From Streptomyces sp. NBC_01431 (GTDB taxonomy: Bacteria > Actinomycetota > Actinomycetes > Streptomycetales > Streptomycetaceae), in contig NZ_CP109496.1 in assembly GCF_036231355.1 (NCBI RefSeq), positions 1,364,001 to 1,428,000 on the forward strand: a stretch of DNA of 64,000 bases, written 5' to 3'. The position numbers and the translations under genes are program-made. Positions 15,730-24,769 of the stretch are shown piece after piece. The notes beneath the pieces were generated by a model. That model was not told the DNA's origin. It did not search any database and saw only the letters and a program-made list of their open reading frames with translations. How positions within the stretch are numbered: position 1 is the stretch's first letter; each line of letters starts with the position of its first letter.

Positions 15730-17411
15730 GGGGCCCATCCCCCCAGTCGGTCACCGTAGGCGCGGGCGAGGCTGTACACGGCGGGCGGGATCCGTCGTCC
15801 GAAGGCGCACAGACTCGCCTCAGCCAGAACGCGCGCCAGCGAACCCCACTCAGGACCGGGTGGAGTGCCGACGGACGCCAGTTCCAGGCCCCGGCGCGAG
15901 CCCACCCGGCACGGAGAGCAGGCACCGCAGCTCTCGGCGGCGGCGAACTGCCAGATGTGTCGCAGTACTTCCTCAGGTGTCACATGGCGGTCGAAGGCGA
16001 CCAGTCCGGCGTGGCCGAGGGCGGCGCCGCGCGCCGCAAGGTCTTCGGTGGTCAGCGGCACGTCCAACGCGTCGGGGGCGAGGAAACCGCCCAGCGGTCC
16101 GCCGACCTGGAGAACGGTCAGCTCGCAACCGTCCTTGAGACCCCCGCCCAGTTCGGTGACGATCCGCCTCAGCGGGGCGCCCAGCTCGACCTCGTACACC
16201 CCTGGCCTGGCGAACCGCTCCGACAGGCAGACCAGCTTCGTGCCGGTCTCGCCCCGAGCCCCGCGCCGGGCGTACGCGCCGCCGCCACGGGAGACGATCC
16301 AGGGCACGGCTGCCAATGTCTCGACGTTGTTCACCACGGTCGGCGCATCCCACAACCCGTGCCGGGTCGGGTAGGGCGGGCGCGGCCGGGCACAGCCCCG
16401 ATCGCCTTCCAGGCCGGCGATCAGGGCGGTCTCCTCACCCGCGACGTACGATCCGGCACCCTCTGCCACTGCCACGTCCAGGGCCCGCCCCGTCCCGTGA
16501 ACGGACGGGCCGAAGTGCCCATCGGCGTACGCCCGCCTGACCGCCTCCCGTATCCGCGCCAGAGCGCGCGGATACTCCGAGCGTACGAGCACCACGCCCC
16601 GGTGCGCCCCGCATGCGAAGCAGGCCAGCGCCAAGCCCTCCAGCACCCGCTCAGGGTCTGCCTCCATCAGCAGCCGATCGGCATAGGAGCCGGGATCTCC
16701 CTCGTCTCCGTTGACCACCAGCACGGTGTCGGGTGCCCGGCCGGCCGCCTCCCACTTCGCGGCCACACCGAACCCCGCGCCGCCGCGTCCTCGCAGCCCG
16801 GACGCGGCCACTTCCCGCAGGACCTCGTCAGGAGTTCCTTCTGCCACCGTCGTCGGCCACACCTGCCACGCGGCCTCACCGGCCATCACACCGCCCAGCA
16901 GAACGGGGTCACCGGTGTCGTCGGCCGCCGGGATCTCCGGCGCCCGAGCAGGCTCGCGCCCCGCGAGCTGATCGGCCAGCGTCGGTCCGGTGCAGGGCGT
17001 GTCACCGTCGAGCGCCGCAGGAGCCGCGTAGCAGTACCCCACACAGCGGACAACCTGCACAGACGTCTCTCGGTCGGGCGACGTCGTGCCCGCGGTGACC
17101 CCCAACTCGTGCTCCGCATCGGCGAGATGCCGTCCAGCCTGTGCGGCGAAGCACGCGGTCGCCGTGCAGACCCGGACGTGACGGCGGCCGTGCGGGGCGG
17201 CGAGGTCCGCGTAGTAACTGGCCGGTCCGAGCGCGGCGGCCGCGGGAAGACCGATATCCGCGGCGACGGCCGGAGCCCAGGTCTCCGGGCTGTCCGCCGT
17301 TCCCGCCCTGGCCTCGGCCAGCGACTCCATCAGCCGGTCTCCCGGCCGCCCACGCCGGTCGGCCAGGGCTCGAAACGCATCGAAACGATCCGCACGTCCC
17401 ACGGCACACAT
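15726..17411 (-). CDS. Formate dehydrogenase, NuoE-NuoF fused diaphorase subunit
   Basis: 561 residues from ATG 17411 (MCAVGRADRFDAFRALADRR). The N-terminal part is a NuoE-like thioredoxin-fold [2Fe-2S] domain with VCTATACFAAQAG and VVRCVGYCYAAPA Cys pairs. The rest is NuoF-like: the NADH/FMN site GLRGRGGAGFGVAAKWE with VNGDEGDPGSY, and the 4Fe-4S ligand motif SCGACSPCRVG. It takes electrons from the catalytic subunit to reduce NAD. The frame is open to 17879 but that extension overlaps the USP gene at 17701 and has no family content. It is co-transcribed with the catalytic subunit. Confidence 0.87.
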   Translation of the reverse strand: MCAVGRADRFDAFRALADRRGRPGDRLMESLAEARAGTADSPETWAPAVAADIGLPAAAALGPASYYADLAAPHGRRHVRVCTATACFAAQAGRHLADAEHELGVTAGTTSPDRETSVQVVRCVGYCYAAPAALDGDTPCTGPTLADQLAGREPARAPEIPAADDTGDPVLLGGVMAGEAAWQVWPTTVAEGTPDEVLREVAASGLRGRGGAGFGVAAKWEAAGRAPDTVLVVNGDEGDPGSYADRLLMEADPERVLEGLALACFACGAHRGVVLVRSEYPRALARIREAVRRAYADGHFGPSVHGTGRALDVAVAEGAGSYVAGEETALIAGLEGDRGCARPRPPYPTRHGLWDAPTVVNNVETLAAVPWIVSRGGGAYARRGARGETGTKLVCLSERFARPGVYEVELGAPLRRIVTELGGGLKDGCELTVLQVGGPLGGFLAPDALDVPLTTEDLAARGAALGHAGLVAFDRHVTPEEVLRHIWQFAAAESCGACSPCRVGSRRGLELASVGTPPGPEWGSLARVLAEASLCAFGRRIPPAVYSLARAYGDRLGGWAP

Positions 17412-17700
17412 GACCTCATCGTGGGGGCGGTCGGACACGGCCGCAATTCCGACTCGGCGTCCGCCTGCCCCCGTGCTTGCGGCCGGCCCGAAGCAGTGGC
17501 TGCTGCGCGTGCGTGAGTCGAACGGCGCCCCGGTCGCGCCTGCGCCATCGGCCGTCTTGTGAAGGGGTCGACACACCGCGTCGGCATGCCCTCCCCCTAC
17601 GGCCGCCCTCCCTGGCGGGCCGGCGGGGAGGGGCGCAACCTGGAAGTGACGGGAGCGGACGAGCGAGGTCACCAACAGAGCCAAGAAGGAGGTCGTACGT

Positions 17701-18156
17701 ATGGACAGGGATGCCACGGGACCGCGGGTCGTGGTGGGTGTCGACGGTTCGCCGTCCTCGCACGAGGCATTGCGTTGGGCCGTCCGGTACGGCGGCCTTG
17801 TCGGGGCGACGGTGGAGGCCGTGGCCACGTGGGAGCTGCCGGGTGGGCGTGCCTGGTCGGCTCCGGCCATCGACACCACCTTCGACGAGGAGAGCGCCCT
17901 TCAAGGACTGGTCCAGGAGCTGAGGGAGGTACTCGGCGACGAGGGCGCCAAAGCCGTCCGGGCGCTCCTGGTGCACGGCAACCCCGTCGACGTGCTCCTC
18001 AAGGCGGCCGAGGGCGCCGAGGCCCTGGTCGTGGGCAGTCATGGGCGGGGCGGCTTCGCCCGGGCGCTGCTGGGGTCCGTCAGCCAGCACATCGCGCAGC
18101 ACGGGGCCTGCCCCGTCGTGATCGTCCGCCCGGGAAAGTCCGGAGCCGGACACTGA
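17701..18156 (+). CDS. Universal stress protein (single UspA domain)
   Basis: 151 residues with a strong aaggagg ribosome site about 9 bp upstream of ATG 17701. It shows the full ATP-binding signature VVGSHGRGGFARALLGSVSQ (about 109-128) and the conserved N-terminal VVVGVDGSPSSHEALRWAV. It is divergent from the formate dehydrogenase operon, with 289 bp between them, and is followed by a hairpin terminator. It probably belongs to the same oxygen or starvation response as the other stress genes nearby. Confidence 0.88.
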   Translation: MDRDATGPRVVVGVDGSPSSHEALRWAVRYGGLVGATVEAVATWELPGGRAWSAPAIDTTFDEESALQGLVQELREVLGDEGAKAVRALLVHGNPVDVLLKAAEGAEALVVGSHGRGGFARALLGSVSQHIAQHGACPVVIVRPGKSGAGH

Positions 18157-18173
18157 CCGGCCCGTCACGGGAC

Positions 18174-18199
18174 GGGACGGGAAAGCGCATGCCCGTCCC
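18174..18199 (+). terminator. Hairpin terminator after the universal stress gene
   Basis: GGGACGGG, a 10-nt loop, then CCCGTCCC: a perfect 8-bp GC stem 18 bp after the stop codon at 18156. Confidence 0.55.
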
Positions 18200-18399
18200 C
18201 GCAGGCACGACGGTCGGCCGGGTTGTATCGGCAGCGGCGACGTTGGCGTGGTGGGGCGCTGGGCGGCGGGACCAGCGGCCTCCACCCGGCTTCCCAGGCT
18301 TGATGGTCTGCTGTCGAAGTCCTTCGGAGGCTGACTCCGGAGCCGATGTTGTGCATGGTGTCTTCTCAGGTGCTGGTGCCCTTTCAGGGGGCGGGTGGG

Positions 18400-19485
18400 T
18401 CAGGCGGTGCGGTGGTAGTAGGTGATGGAGACCTTGACCGGGCCGTCGTTCGTGGCGGTGGTGAGCGCGTGGACGACGGCGATGTCCTGGCCGCCGGGCG
18501 AGCGGACGCAGAAGCTGCGGTCGGCGTTCAAGGTGGTGAAGGGCAGGGTGGAGGTGGGGCGGGTGTCGATGCCCTTGAGGCAGTTGGGGAGGGTGAGGGG
18601 TCCGGCCGGCGGGATGTAGGCGTCGGTGTCTTCGGGGATGTCGAAGGCGCCGGACTTGCGGGCCAGGTACCAGGCGGGGTGTCCTGGGTCACCTTCCCGG
18701 CCTTGAGGTCGAACTCGGGGTCGAGGTCGGGGGAGGTGAGTTCGACGTTGGTGTAGACGGCGGTGTAGCCGGTGACCGCGGTCGGACGCGGGGGCGTTGA
18801 GGGGGAGGACCGGGGGTGGCGGGCGGGGAGGGGCTGGCGGTCGCGGTGTTCTGCTCGACGGAGTCGTCGAAATAGTCGGAGTAATCGAGCAGGAGGAAGG
18901 TCGCCGCGGCTCCGACGAGGAGGGCGGCGGCCGTCAGGAGCGCGGTGCGGGCGCCTCGGCGCGCGGTGGTTGCGGCCCTTCGCCTGGTGGTGGGGGCAGG
19001 CTCCGGGCCAGTGGGTGCCGGGGCGGGCAGGGCAGGTGCGGTCGGGGCGTCGGCCGGAGCCGGGTCGAGGACGGTGGCGGGCGGGGCCGGCGTGGTCGGC
19101 AGGTGGGTGTGGCGATGGAGTTCGCTGCTTACCTGCTGCGGCAGCCAGCCGTCGGAGAAGCGGAGTTCGCCGCCGGTGGCGGGATGGTGGCGGGCGGCCT
19201 CGATCAGCCAGGCGGCGCCCGGCCGGTCCTCGGGGTTCTTGGCCAAGCAGTACCGGACCAGCTCGTGCAGGCTGAGCGGAAGGCGGGAGAGGTCGGGTTC
19301 CTCGTGGACCGCCGGGTAAAGGGAGATGGGCTCGGGGCCGGAGCCGAAGGGCGGCATGCCGGAGCCTGTGCAGGCGATCAGGGCGCCCAGGGCGAAGACG
19401 TCGGTGGCCGGCGTGGCGGGCAGTCCGAGGGCCTGTTCGGGAGCCATGAAGCCCGGCGAGCCAATGCGCACGCCGGTGCCGGGCG
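18400..19485 (-). pseudogene. Truncated, frameshifted Ser/Thr protein kinase (PASTA/PknB-like type)
   Basis: The remnant begins in the activation segment (RIGSPGFMAPEQALGLPATP) and runs through the C-lobe (DVFALGALIACTGSGMPPFG; CLAKNPEDRPGAAWLI), a Pro/Ala linker, one membrane helix (ALLTAAALLVGAAATFLLL) and an extracellular domain. The reading frame must shift twice to stay coding: near 18790 to reach YTAVYTNVELTSPDLDPEFD, and near 18687 to reach HPAWYLARKSGAFDIPEDTD, which ends ITYYHRTA at 18400. The whole N-lobe, HRD loop and DFG motif are gone. The 5' end abuts a permease fragment, indicating a deletion that joined two genes. It cannot be an active kinase. Confidence 0.75.
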
Positions 19486-19653
19486 GGCAGCCAGCCGCGT
19501 CGAGGACGTCGCGTCGCAGTACGCCACGAGGGCGGCCAGAGCCAGAGCCAGGGCCACCAGCAGCCCTGAATCTGCGGCACCGGCCGCCGGCTCGAAAGCG
19601 GCGAAGATCCCGGTCCCGATCATCGACCCCAGGCCGATCATCACCGCCGTCAT
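19486..19653 (-). pseudogene. 5' fragment of an APC-family amino-acid permease
   Basis: From ATG 19653 the first 56 residues read MTAVMIGLGSMIGTGIFAAF and then a second hydrophobic segment ending YCDATSSTRLAA, the start of an APC-superfamily permease (normal length about 450-500). The family sequence stops there and the DNA continues as kinase sequence. The ATG overlaps the protease stop (ATGA), so the permease once followed the protease in an operon. Confidence 0.7.
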
Positions 19654-20804
19654 GCCGCCGTCGCGGTCTGGTGGGCCGCGGCGAGCCAGGCGACTGTCTG
19701 GTTGACGTCGGCGAAGGAGACGATGCCGGCCAAATCCCGCGTGCCAGGGGCGGAGAGGACCAGGGCGTGGTGCAGCGGATGGGCTTCGAGGCGCGGCAGC
19801 AAGGCGGCGACGCGCTCGGTGGGGGTGGTGGTGAGAGTGTCGGCGAGGGGACACATCACGTCGCCGAGATGCGTGAGCGCGCGGCGATGTACGGGGGTGC
19901 GGTTGATGTGCGCGACGGTGATCAGGCCCGCGACCCGGCCGTCCGGGCCCGTCACCGGGTAGCCCGCCTGGCGGTGGCGGGCGTACCGGCTGGCGGAGAG
20001 GAGGGCGTCGACGGTGATGGCGGCCGGAAGGGTGACCGGATCGCGGATCATGACCTCGCTCACCGGCAGGTCGCCCAGGACCTCTCGGATCTGCGCATTC
20101 CGGCCCTCGTACGTCGCGGCGGTGATCACGAACCAGCCCAGCAGCATCGCCCACAGTCCGGAGAACGCGGCCCCGGTCAGCACGGTGGCCCCTCCGCTGA
20201 GCACCAGGAACCAGCCCAGCAGCCGTCCGGCATCGGCCGAGCGGCGAGCGGCCCGGAGCCGGTCGCCGCCGCGATGCCACAGGAAGGCGTGCAGCAGGCG
20301 TCCGCCGTCCAGGGGTGCGGCGGGCAGGAGATTGAACGCGGCGAGGAGGAAGTTGATCGTTGCCAGCCAGCTGGCTGCCGACACCGTCAGCGGCGGCGCG
20401 CGCAAGGCGCCGAGGCCGAGCGTCAGGCCGGTGAAGACGGCCCCGGCCAAGGCACTGGCCAGTGGTCCGGCCCCGGAAATGCGCAGTTCCACGGCGGGAG
20501 TCGAGGGCTCACCGCGCAGGCGGGCGACGCCGCCGAGCATCCACAGGGTGATCCCGTCGACCTCGATACCGTGGTGGGTGGCGACAACGGAGTGGGCCAG
20601 CTCGTGAGCGAGCAGGCAGCCGAGGAACAGAACCGAAGTGATCAGCGCGAGCGACCAGCGGGCCCAGGCCGGCTGCCCCGGCTGGGCGGCGGGGAACGCA
20701 CTCCGGGCCAGAAGGAACGTGACCAGAGCCAGAACGGCCAGCACACTCCAGTGGACGCCGACCCGGATTCCGGCGATCCGACCCAGCGACAGCGACTCCT
20801 TCAC
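19650..20804 (-). CDS. Site-2-type zinc metalloprotease with CBS pair (Rip3-like)
   Basis: 384 residues from GTG 20804, with ggaagg about 12 bp upstream; longer in-frame starts lack family content. M50 family features: LLAHELAHSVV (HExxH, zinc ligands His67 and His71, Glu68), the second motif NLLPAAPLDGGRL (Asp zinc ligand), and about six membrane helices. A C-terminal CBS pair follows (about 245-365; VSEVMIRDPVTLPAAITVDA). Such enzymes cut transmembrane substrates, often anti-sigma factors; the CBS pair probably senses nucleotides. It was formerly followed by the permease now truncated at 19486-19653. Confidence 0.88.
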   Translation of the reverse strand: MKESLSLGRIAGIRVGVHWSVLAVLALVTFLLARSAFPAAQPGQPAWARWSLALITSVLFLGCLLAHELAHSVVATHHGIEVDGITLWMLGGVARLRGEPSTPAVELRISGAGPLASALAGAVFTGLTLGLGALRAPPLTVSAASWLATINFLLAAFNLLPAAPLDGGRLLHAFLWHRGGDRLRAARRSADAGRLLGWFLVLSGGATVLTGAAFSGLWAMLLGWFVITAATYEGRNAQIREVLGDLPVSEVMIRDPVTLPAAITVDALLSASRYARHRQAGYPVTGPDGRVAGLITVAHINRTPVHRRALTHLGDVMCPLADTLTTTPTERVAALLPRLEAHPLHHALVLSAPGTRDLAGIVSFADVNQTVAWLAAAHQTATAA

Positions 20805-21456
20805 CGTGCCCTGCCTTCCGGCGTCGGCCCCGGAACCCTGACCTGTGCCACCGCCCCCGGGCCGCGCCCCTCTCGGGTGGTTCTCTGGTGGGCCGACCGC
20901 TCCCTCGAACGTATCCCCCTTTACTTCAGCATGCCGCGCCACAGGCCGGGCGTCATGGGGCCACCCGGCTCTCGGTACCCGGCAACCGGCCTCGACAGCA
21001 GTCGATTCCAGCCCGCCCGGGAGGCGTCGGACGCACGGCCCGACAATCCCTGGTGCCCGACCCGGGCCGGGTCTGGTCTGGTCTGGTCTCCTTGAGTGCT
21101 GCCCCCCGGCCCCCGGCAGCAACCACGCTCGTACGGCGCGCAGAGGGACGCCGAACTGGCCCCACCCCTCTGCCGTCCCGCGACACGCCCGTTGCATACG
21201 GGAAGGTGTTCCATGGAACGCACTGTCACCCTGGTCGGCCTGCCGCGGATCAGTCCGGGGCCCTTCGGGCACAGCCCGATGACCTGCACGTGCAGGCTGG
21301 GGCTGCCCGGGAAGCCAAGGGGTAACGGAGAAGCTGATCGGCGTGCTCCAAGCGACAGTGTGCGGCCCCCTCGGACGGCTCCCTCACCAGACTCCTGTGC
21401 GGGCTCACAGCCCAAACATCAAGCGGCGTCGGCGGGCAGCCCCTGCACCGATTTTC
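20805..21456. other. Region between protease gene and insertion element
   Basis: No convincing gene. Open frames here lack recognisable content. The protease promoter must lie near its start, and the rest may be debris linked to the insertion element. Confidence 0.5.
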
Positions 21457-21486
21457 ACGCCCTGCGGGATCCTGCTGGCCAAATGT
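21457..21486 (+). repeat. Left terminal inverted repeat of the IS
   Basis: Begins acgccctgcg and ends gccaaatgt; pairs with 23301-23330 on the opposite strand. Confidence 0.85.
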
Positions 21487-21562
21487 CGTGTCCTGGGGTG
21501 TGGGGGCGTGGTTGGCAGTGTGGTGGCCGGTCTTGTCGTTCCCGGCCGCTGGGGTGGGAGTC

Positions 21563-23296
21563 ATGTCGTTGCGGCCGGAGGAATGGCCTGAGGTCCCCGA
21601 GCTCACGGCGCGGGTTGCACGGGCTGCGGCCGCGCGTGGGGCGCCGCCGTTGGCGATGCGGGTGCGGGATGAGCTCGGCGCGCTGTTCGCGGATGCGGAG
21701 TTCGCCGTGGCGTTCGGCCGCCGGGGTCGGCGCGGATGGTCGCCGGGGCGCCTCGCGATGGTGACCGTGCTGCAGATGGCGGAGAACCTGACCGACCGCG
21801 CCGCCGTTCAGCGGGTCCGGTTCGACCTGTCGTGGAAGTACTGTCTGGGCCTGGAGCTGGAGGACGTGGGCTTCGATGCCTCGGTGCTCTCGGAGTTCCG
21901 CACCCGGGTGGTCGAGCACGGCCTGGAGGAGCGGGTGCTGGATCTCCTCGTGGTGGCACTCAAGGAGAAGGGCCTGGTCAAGGCCGGTGGCAAACAGCGT
22001 ACCGATTCCACTCGTGTACTCGCGGCAGTGCGGGAGTTGAACCGGTTGGAGCTGGCCGGGGAGAGTGTGCGGGCTGCGCTGGAGGCGCTGTCCGCCGCGG
22101 ATCCCACCTGGGTGGCTCAGGCGCTGGAGGTCCGTGAGTGGAACCGGCGTTACGGGCGGCGCATCGATGCGTCCTGGCGCCCGCCCGGCTCCCAGGCTCA
22201 GCGGGACGAACTCGCCCTGGACTACGGCCGCGACGCGGTGGCTCTCCTGAAGGCGGTCTATCGCCCATCCACACCGATGTGGCTGCGGGAGCTGCCCGCG
22301 GTCCAGGTGCTGCGGCAGATCACTGTGCAGAACTACCTGATCGCCACGGACAGCGGCGGGTCGGAGGTGGTCAAGCGGCGGGAGGCGGACAAGGACGGTC
22401 TCCCGCCCGGCAGATTGCGTCTGACTTCGCCCTATGACCTCGACGCCCGTTACGGCACCAAGCGAGATCTGCACTGGACCGGGTACAAACTGCACATCAG
22501 CGAGGTCTGTCACCCGGCCCGGCCCGATGACCAGACGTCGCACACTGGACGGCGGGCACGTCCTCCGGTCCCCAACATGATCACCCACGTCGCGACCACC
22601 GATGCGACCGTGCCGGATGTGAAGCTCGTCGAGCCCGTCCACCAGGCCCTTGCCGCCCGGGGCCTGCTGCCCGCCGAGCACTACCTCGACTCCGGCTACG
22701 CGAGCGCCGAACTCATCGTCGGCGCTCACACCACCTTCGGCATCACCCTGGTCACACCACTGCTGACCGGGACCTCCCGCCTCCACCAGGAGAACACTGC
22801 CTACCAGCGCGAAGCCTTCACCATCGACTGGGACGTCCGCCGGGCCACCTGCCCCCAGGGTGCCACCAGCCGCTTCTGGAGCCCGACCCAGCACAAGGGC
22901 CGCGACATGGCCGTGGTCCGCTTTGACCAGGCCGACTGCGGCCCCTGCCCGGCCAGGGCTCTCTGCACCAAAGCCACCCGCTGGGGCCGTCAACTCACCC
23001 TGAGGCCACGCCCCTTGCAGGAACTCGTCGAGGCCAATCACACCGCCCAGGAAACTCTTGAATGGCAGGCGAAATACGCCCTGCGGGCCGGCGTCGAGGA
23101 CACCATTCGCCAGGCCATGGCGGTCACCGGCAGCCGCCGAGCCCGCTACCGCAGCCTCGGCAAGACCCATCTCGAACACGTCTACTCCGCCATCGCCCTC
23201 AACCTGATCCGCCTCGACGCCTGGTGGAACGGTCAGCCCCTCGACCACACCCGCACCAGCCACCTCGCCCGCCTCGACCTCACCCTCGCCGCATAA
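21563..23296 (+). CDS. IS1182-type transposase (DUF772 + DDE)
   Basis: 577 residues from ATG 21563, preceded by tgggag. The frame is open from 21488, but the extra 25 residues are unlike the family. N-terminal DUF772 region (about 20-115; YCLGLELEDVGFDASVLSEF), a DDE core with LVKAGGKQRTDSTRVLAAVR, HYLDSGYASAELIVGAHTTF and the Glu helix RYRSLGKTHLEHVYSAIALN. A Cys cluster CGPCPARALC lies in the insert. All parts of the family are present in one frame, so it may be active. Confidence 0.88.
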   Translation: MSLRPEEWPEVPELTARVARAAAARGAPPLAMRVRDELGALFADAEFAVAFGRRGRRGWSPGRLAMVTVLQMAENLTDRAAVQRVRFDLSWKYCLGLELEDVGFDASVLSEFRTRVVEHGLEERVLDLLVVALKEKGLVKAGGKQRTDSTRVLAAVRELNRLELAGESVRAALEALSAADPTWVAQALEVREWNRRYGRRIDASWRPPGSQAQRDELALDYGRDAVALLKAVYRPSTPMWLRELPAVQVLRQITVQNYLIATDSGGSEVVKRREADKDGLPPGRLRLTSPYDLDARYGTKRDLHWTGYKLHISEVCHPARPDDQTSHTGRRARPPVPNMITHVATTDATVPDVKLVEPVHQALAARGLLPAEHYLDSGYASAELIVGAHTTFGITLVTPLLTGTSRLHQENTAYQREAFTIDWDVRRATCPQGATSRFWSPTQHKGRDMAVVRFDQADCGPCPARALCTKATRWGRQLTLRPRPLQELVEANHTAQETLEWQAKYALRAGVEDTIRQAMAVTGSRRARYRSLGKTHLEHVYSAIALNLIRLDAWWNGQPLDHTRTSHLARLDLTLAA

Positions 23297-23300
23297 CCCC

Positions 23301-23330
23301 ACATTTGGCCAGCAGGATCCTGCGGGGCGT
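23301..23330 (-). repeat. Right terminal inverted repeat of the IS
   Basis: Reverse complement begins acgccccgca and ends gccaaatgt; two mismatches to the left end. Confidence 0.85.
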
Positions 23331-23770
23331 CACCGCAGGCGAACGGTCGACTCCTATGAAGCGGATCGAAGAGTCCGCCTGCTTCACTCACGCTGACCGC
23401 GCGCCATCGGTCGGGGGCCGTACCGCGAGCCGTCCGGTACGGCCCCTGCGCGCGTGCGCGGGCGGGGGTGTCCTGTTCGGCTTCGGCGAACGCGCGGTAC
23501 AGCGAGGCCGCCGACGGCGAGGTGCCCGCGTTCTTGCCGGACTTGAGCATCGTGACCGTCTCCACAAGAAGGCACCTCGGGTAGGCGATTACCAGAGGGC
23601 CGGTCGTGGGTGACTCAGGGCCTGTCGGCCCCTACTGGGCGCAGTGCGGGCGACGCAGACTTGCTGCGAGGCCGGGAAGCGGTCTCGCGTTCCCCCGGTG
23701 TCCCCGCCGCGGCGACGCTTTCCCGGACCTGGTGACCTGTTGCCGCGGTCCATCCCCTGAGGAGCGAAAC
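23331..23770. other. Region right of the IS, possible disrupted small ORF
   Basis: On the minus strand a frame from about 23550 (MLKSGKNAGTSPSAASLYRA...) runs toward and into the IS end, so it may be the front of a small gene cut by the insertion. There is no family match by eye. The rest is the leader of the SPFH gene. Confidence 0.35.
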
Positions 23771-24643
23771 ATGGCCGCCTTGATCACCATCCTGGTGGTG
23801 CTCGCAATCCTTGTCCTGATCGGGCTGGCGACGGCGATCCGTATCGTCCGGCAGTACGAGCAGGGCGTCCTGTTCCGGTTCGGCCGGCTGGTCGGACGGC
23901 GCGATCCGGGGCTGCGGTTCATCATCCCCTTCGTCGATGTCCTGCACCGCGTCTCGCTGCGCGTCGTGACCATGCCGATCCAGTCCCAGGGCATCATCAC
24001 CCGCGACAACGTCAGCGTCGACGTGTCCGCCGTGGCGTACTTCCGCGTGGTCGACGCGGTCAAGTCGGTCATCGCGATCGAGAACGTGAACGCCGCGATC
24101 AACCAGATCGCGCAGACCACCCTGCGCAAGGTCGTCGGCCAGCACACCCTGGACGAGACCCTGTCCGAGACCGACCGCATCAACCTGGACATCCGTCAGA
24201 TCCTGGACGTCACCACGGGCGAGTGGGGCGTGCAGGTCACTCTGGTCGAACTCAAGGACATCCAGCTGCCCGAGTCCATGAAACGCGCGATGGCCAGGCA
24301 GGCCGAGGCCGAGCGCGAGAAGAGGGCAAAGATCATCAACGCCGAGGGAGAGTCCCTGGCAGCTGCCGCCCTGGGCGACGCCTCCGACACGATGATGGCT
24401 CATCCGCTCGCCCTGCAGCTGCGCAACCTGCAGAGCCTGGTCGAGATCGGCGTGGACAAGAACACCACGGTTGTCTTCCCCGCGCCGTTGATGAGCACCA
24501 TCGGAGAACTCGGATCCTTCCTCGCCCGCGAAGCAACCGCGGCCGCCGCCCCGGCGCCGCCGTCCGCCATGCCTATACCGGCCCTGGGCCTGACCAAGTC
24601 CGCTCGCGTGCCGGCACCGAACGGGGTGGCCGAGCCGGTGTAA
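23771..24643 (+). CDS. SPFH/stomatin-like membrane protein (slipin)
   Basis: 290 residues with gaggag upstream of ATG 23771. One N-terminal membrane helix (about 2-24; LITILVVLAILVLIGLATAI) precedes an SPFH domain: YEQGVLFRFGRLVGRRDPGL, NVSVDVSAVAYFRVVDAVKS and the coiled-coil AMARQAEAEREKRAKIINAE. Slipins oligomerise at membranes and act as scaffolds for membrane proteases or microdomains. The C-terminal 40 residues are Ala/Pro-rich. In other bacteria slipins pair with an NfeD protease; none is adjacent here. Confidence 0.9.
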   Translation: MAALITILVVLAILVLIGLATAIRIVRQYEQGVLFRFGRLVGRRDPGLRFIIPFVDVLHRVSLRVVTMPIQSQGIITRDNVSVDVSAVAYFRVVDAVKSVIAIENVNAAINQIAQTTLRKVVGQHTLDETLSETDRINLDIRQILDVTTGEWGVQVTLVELKDIQLPESMKRAMARQAEAEREKRAKIINAEGESLAAAALGDASDTMMAHPLALQLRNLQSLVEIGVDKNTTVVFPAPLMSTIGELGSFLAREATAAAAPAPPSAMPIPALGLTKSARVPAPNGVAEPV

Positions 24644-24769
24644 GCGGCCCTGTCAGCGCGAGGTTGCGGTGGCCCACGGCGCATATCCGCCGGCTGGGGC
24701 CACCGCATCGCGGTGCGTCTGTGCCCCGTTCCCCGGTTCCGCCGCTCGCGGCACGGCTCACGGTCCCCA

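Larger units (their letters stand above)
21457..23330 (+). mobile_element. IS1182-family insertion sequence, intact
   Basis: A 1,874-bp element bounded by 30-bp inverted repeats (21457-21486 and 23301-23330) that match at 28 of 30 positions and contain GGATCCTGCTGGCCAAATGT. It carries one full-length transposase. No clear target-site duplication is visible (left flank ...ttttc, right flank caccg...), so adjacent deletion or rearrangement may have followed insertion. Confidence 0.85.

Noticed and set aside
21455..23302. 615-residue frame opposite the transposase
   Set aside because: It is the antisense shadow of the IS1182 transposase, caused by high GC at codon positions; it has no domain motifs.
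21451..23335. Target-site duplication flanking the IS
   Set aside because: Flanks (ttttc left, caccg right) do not match at any short length.
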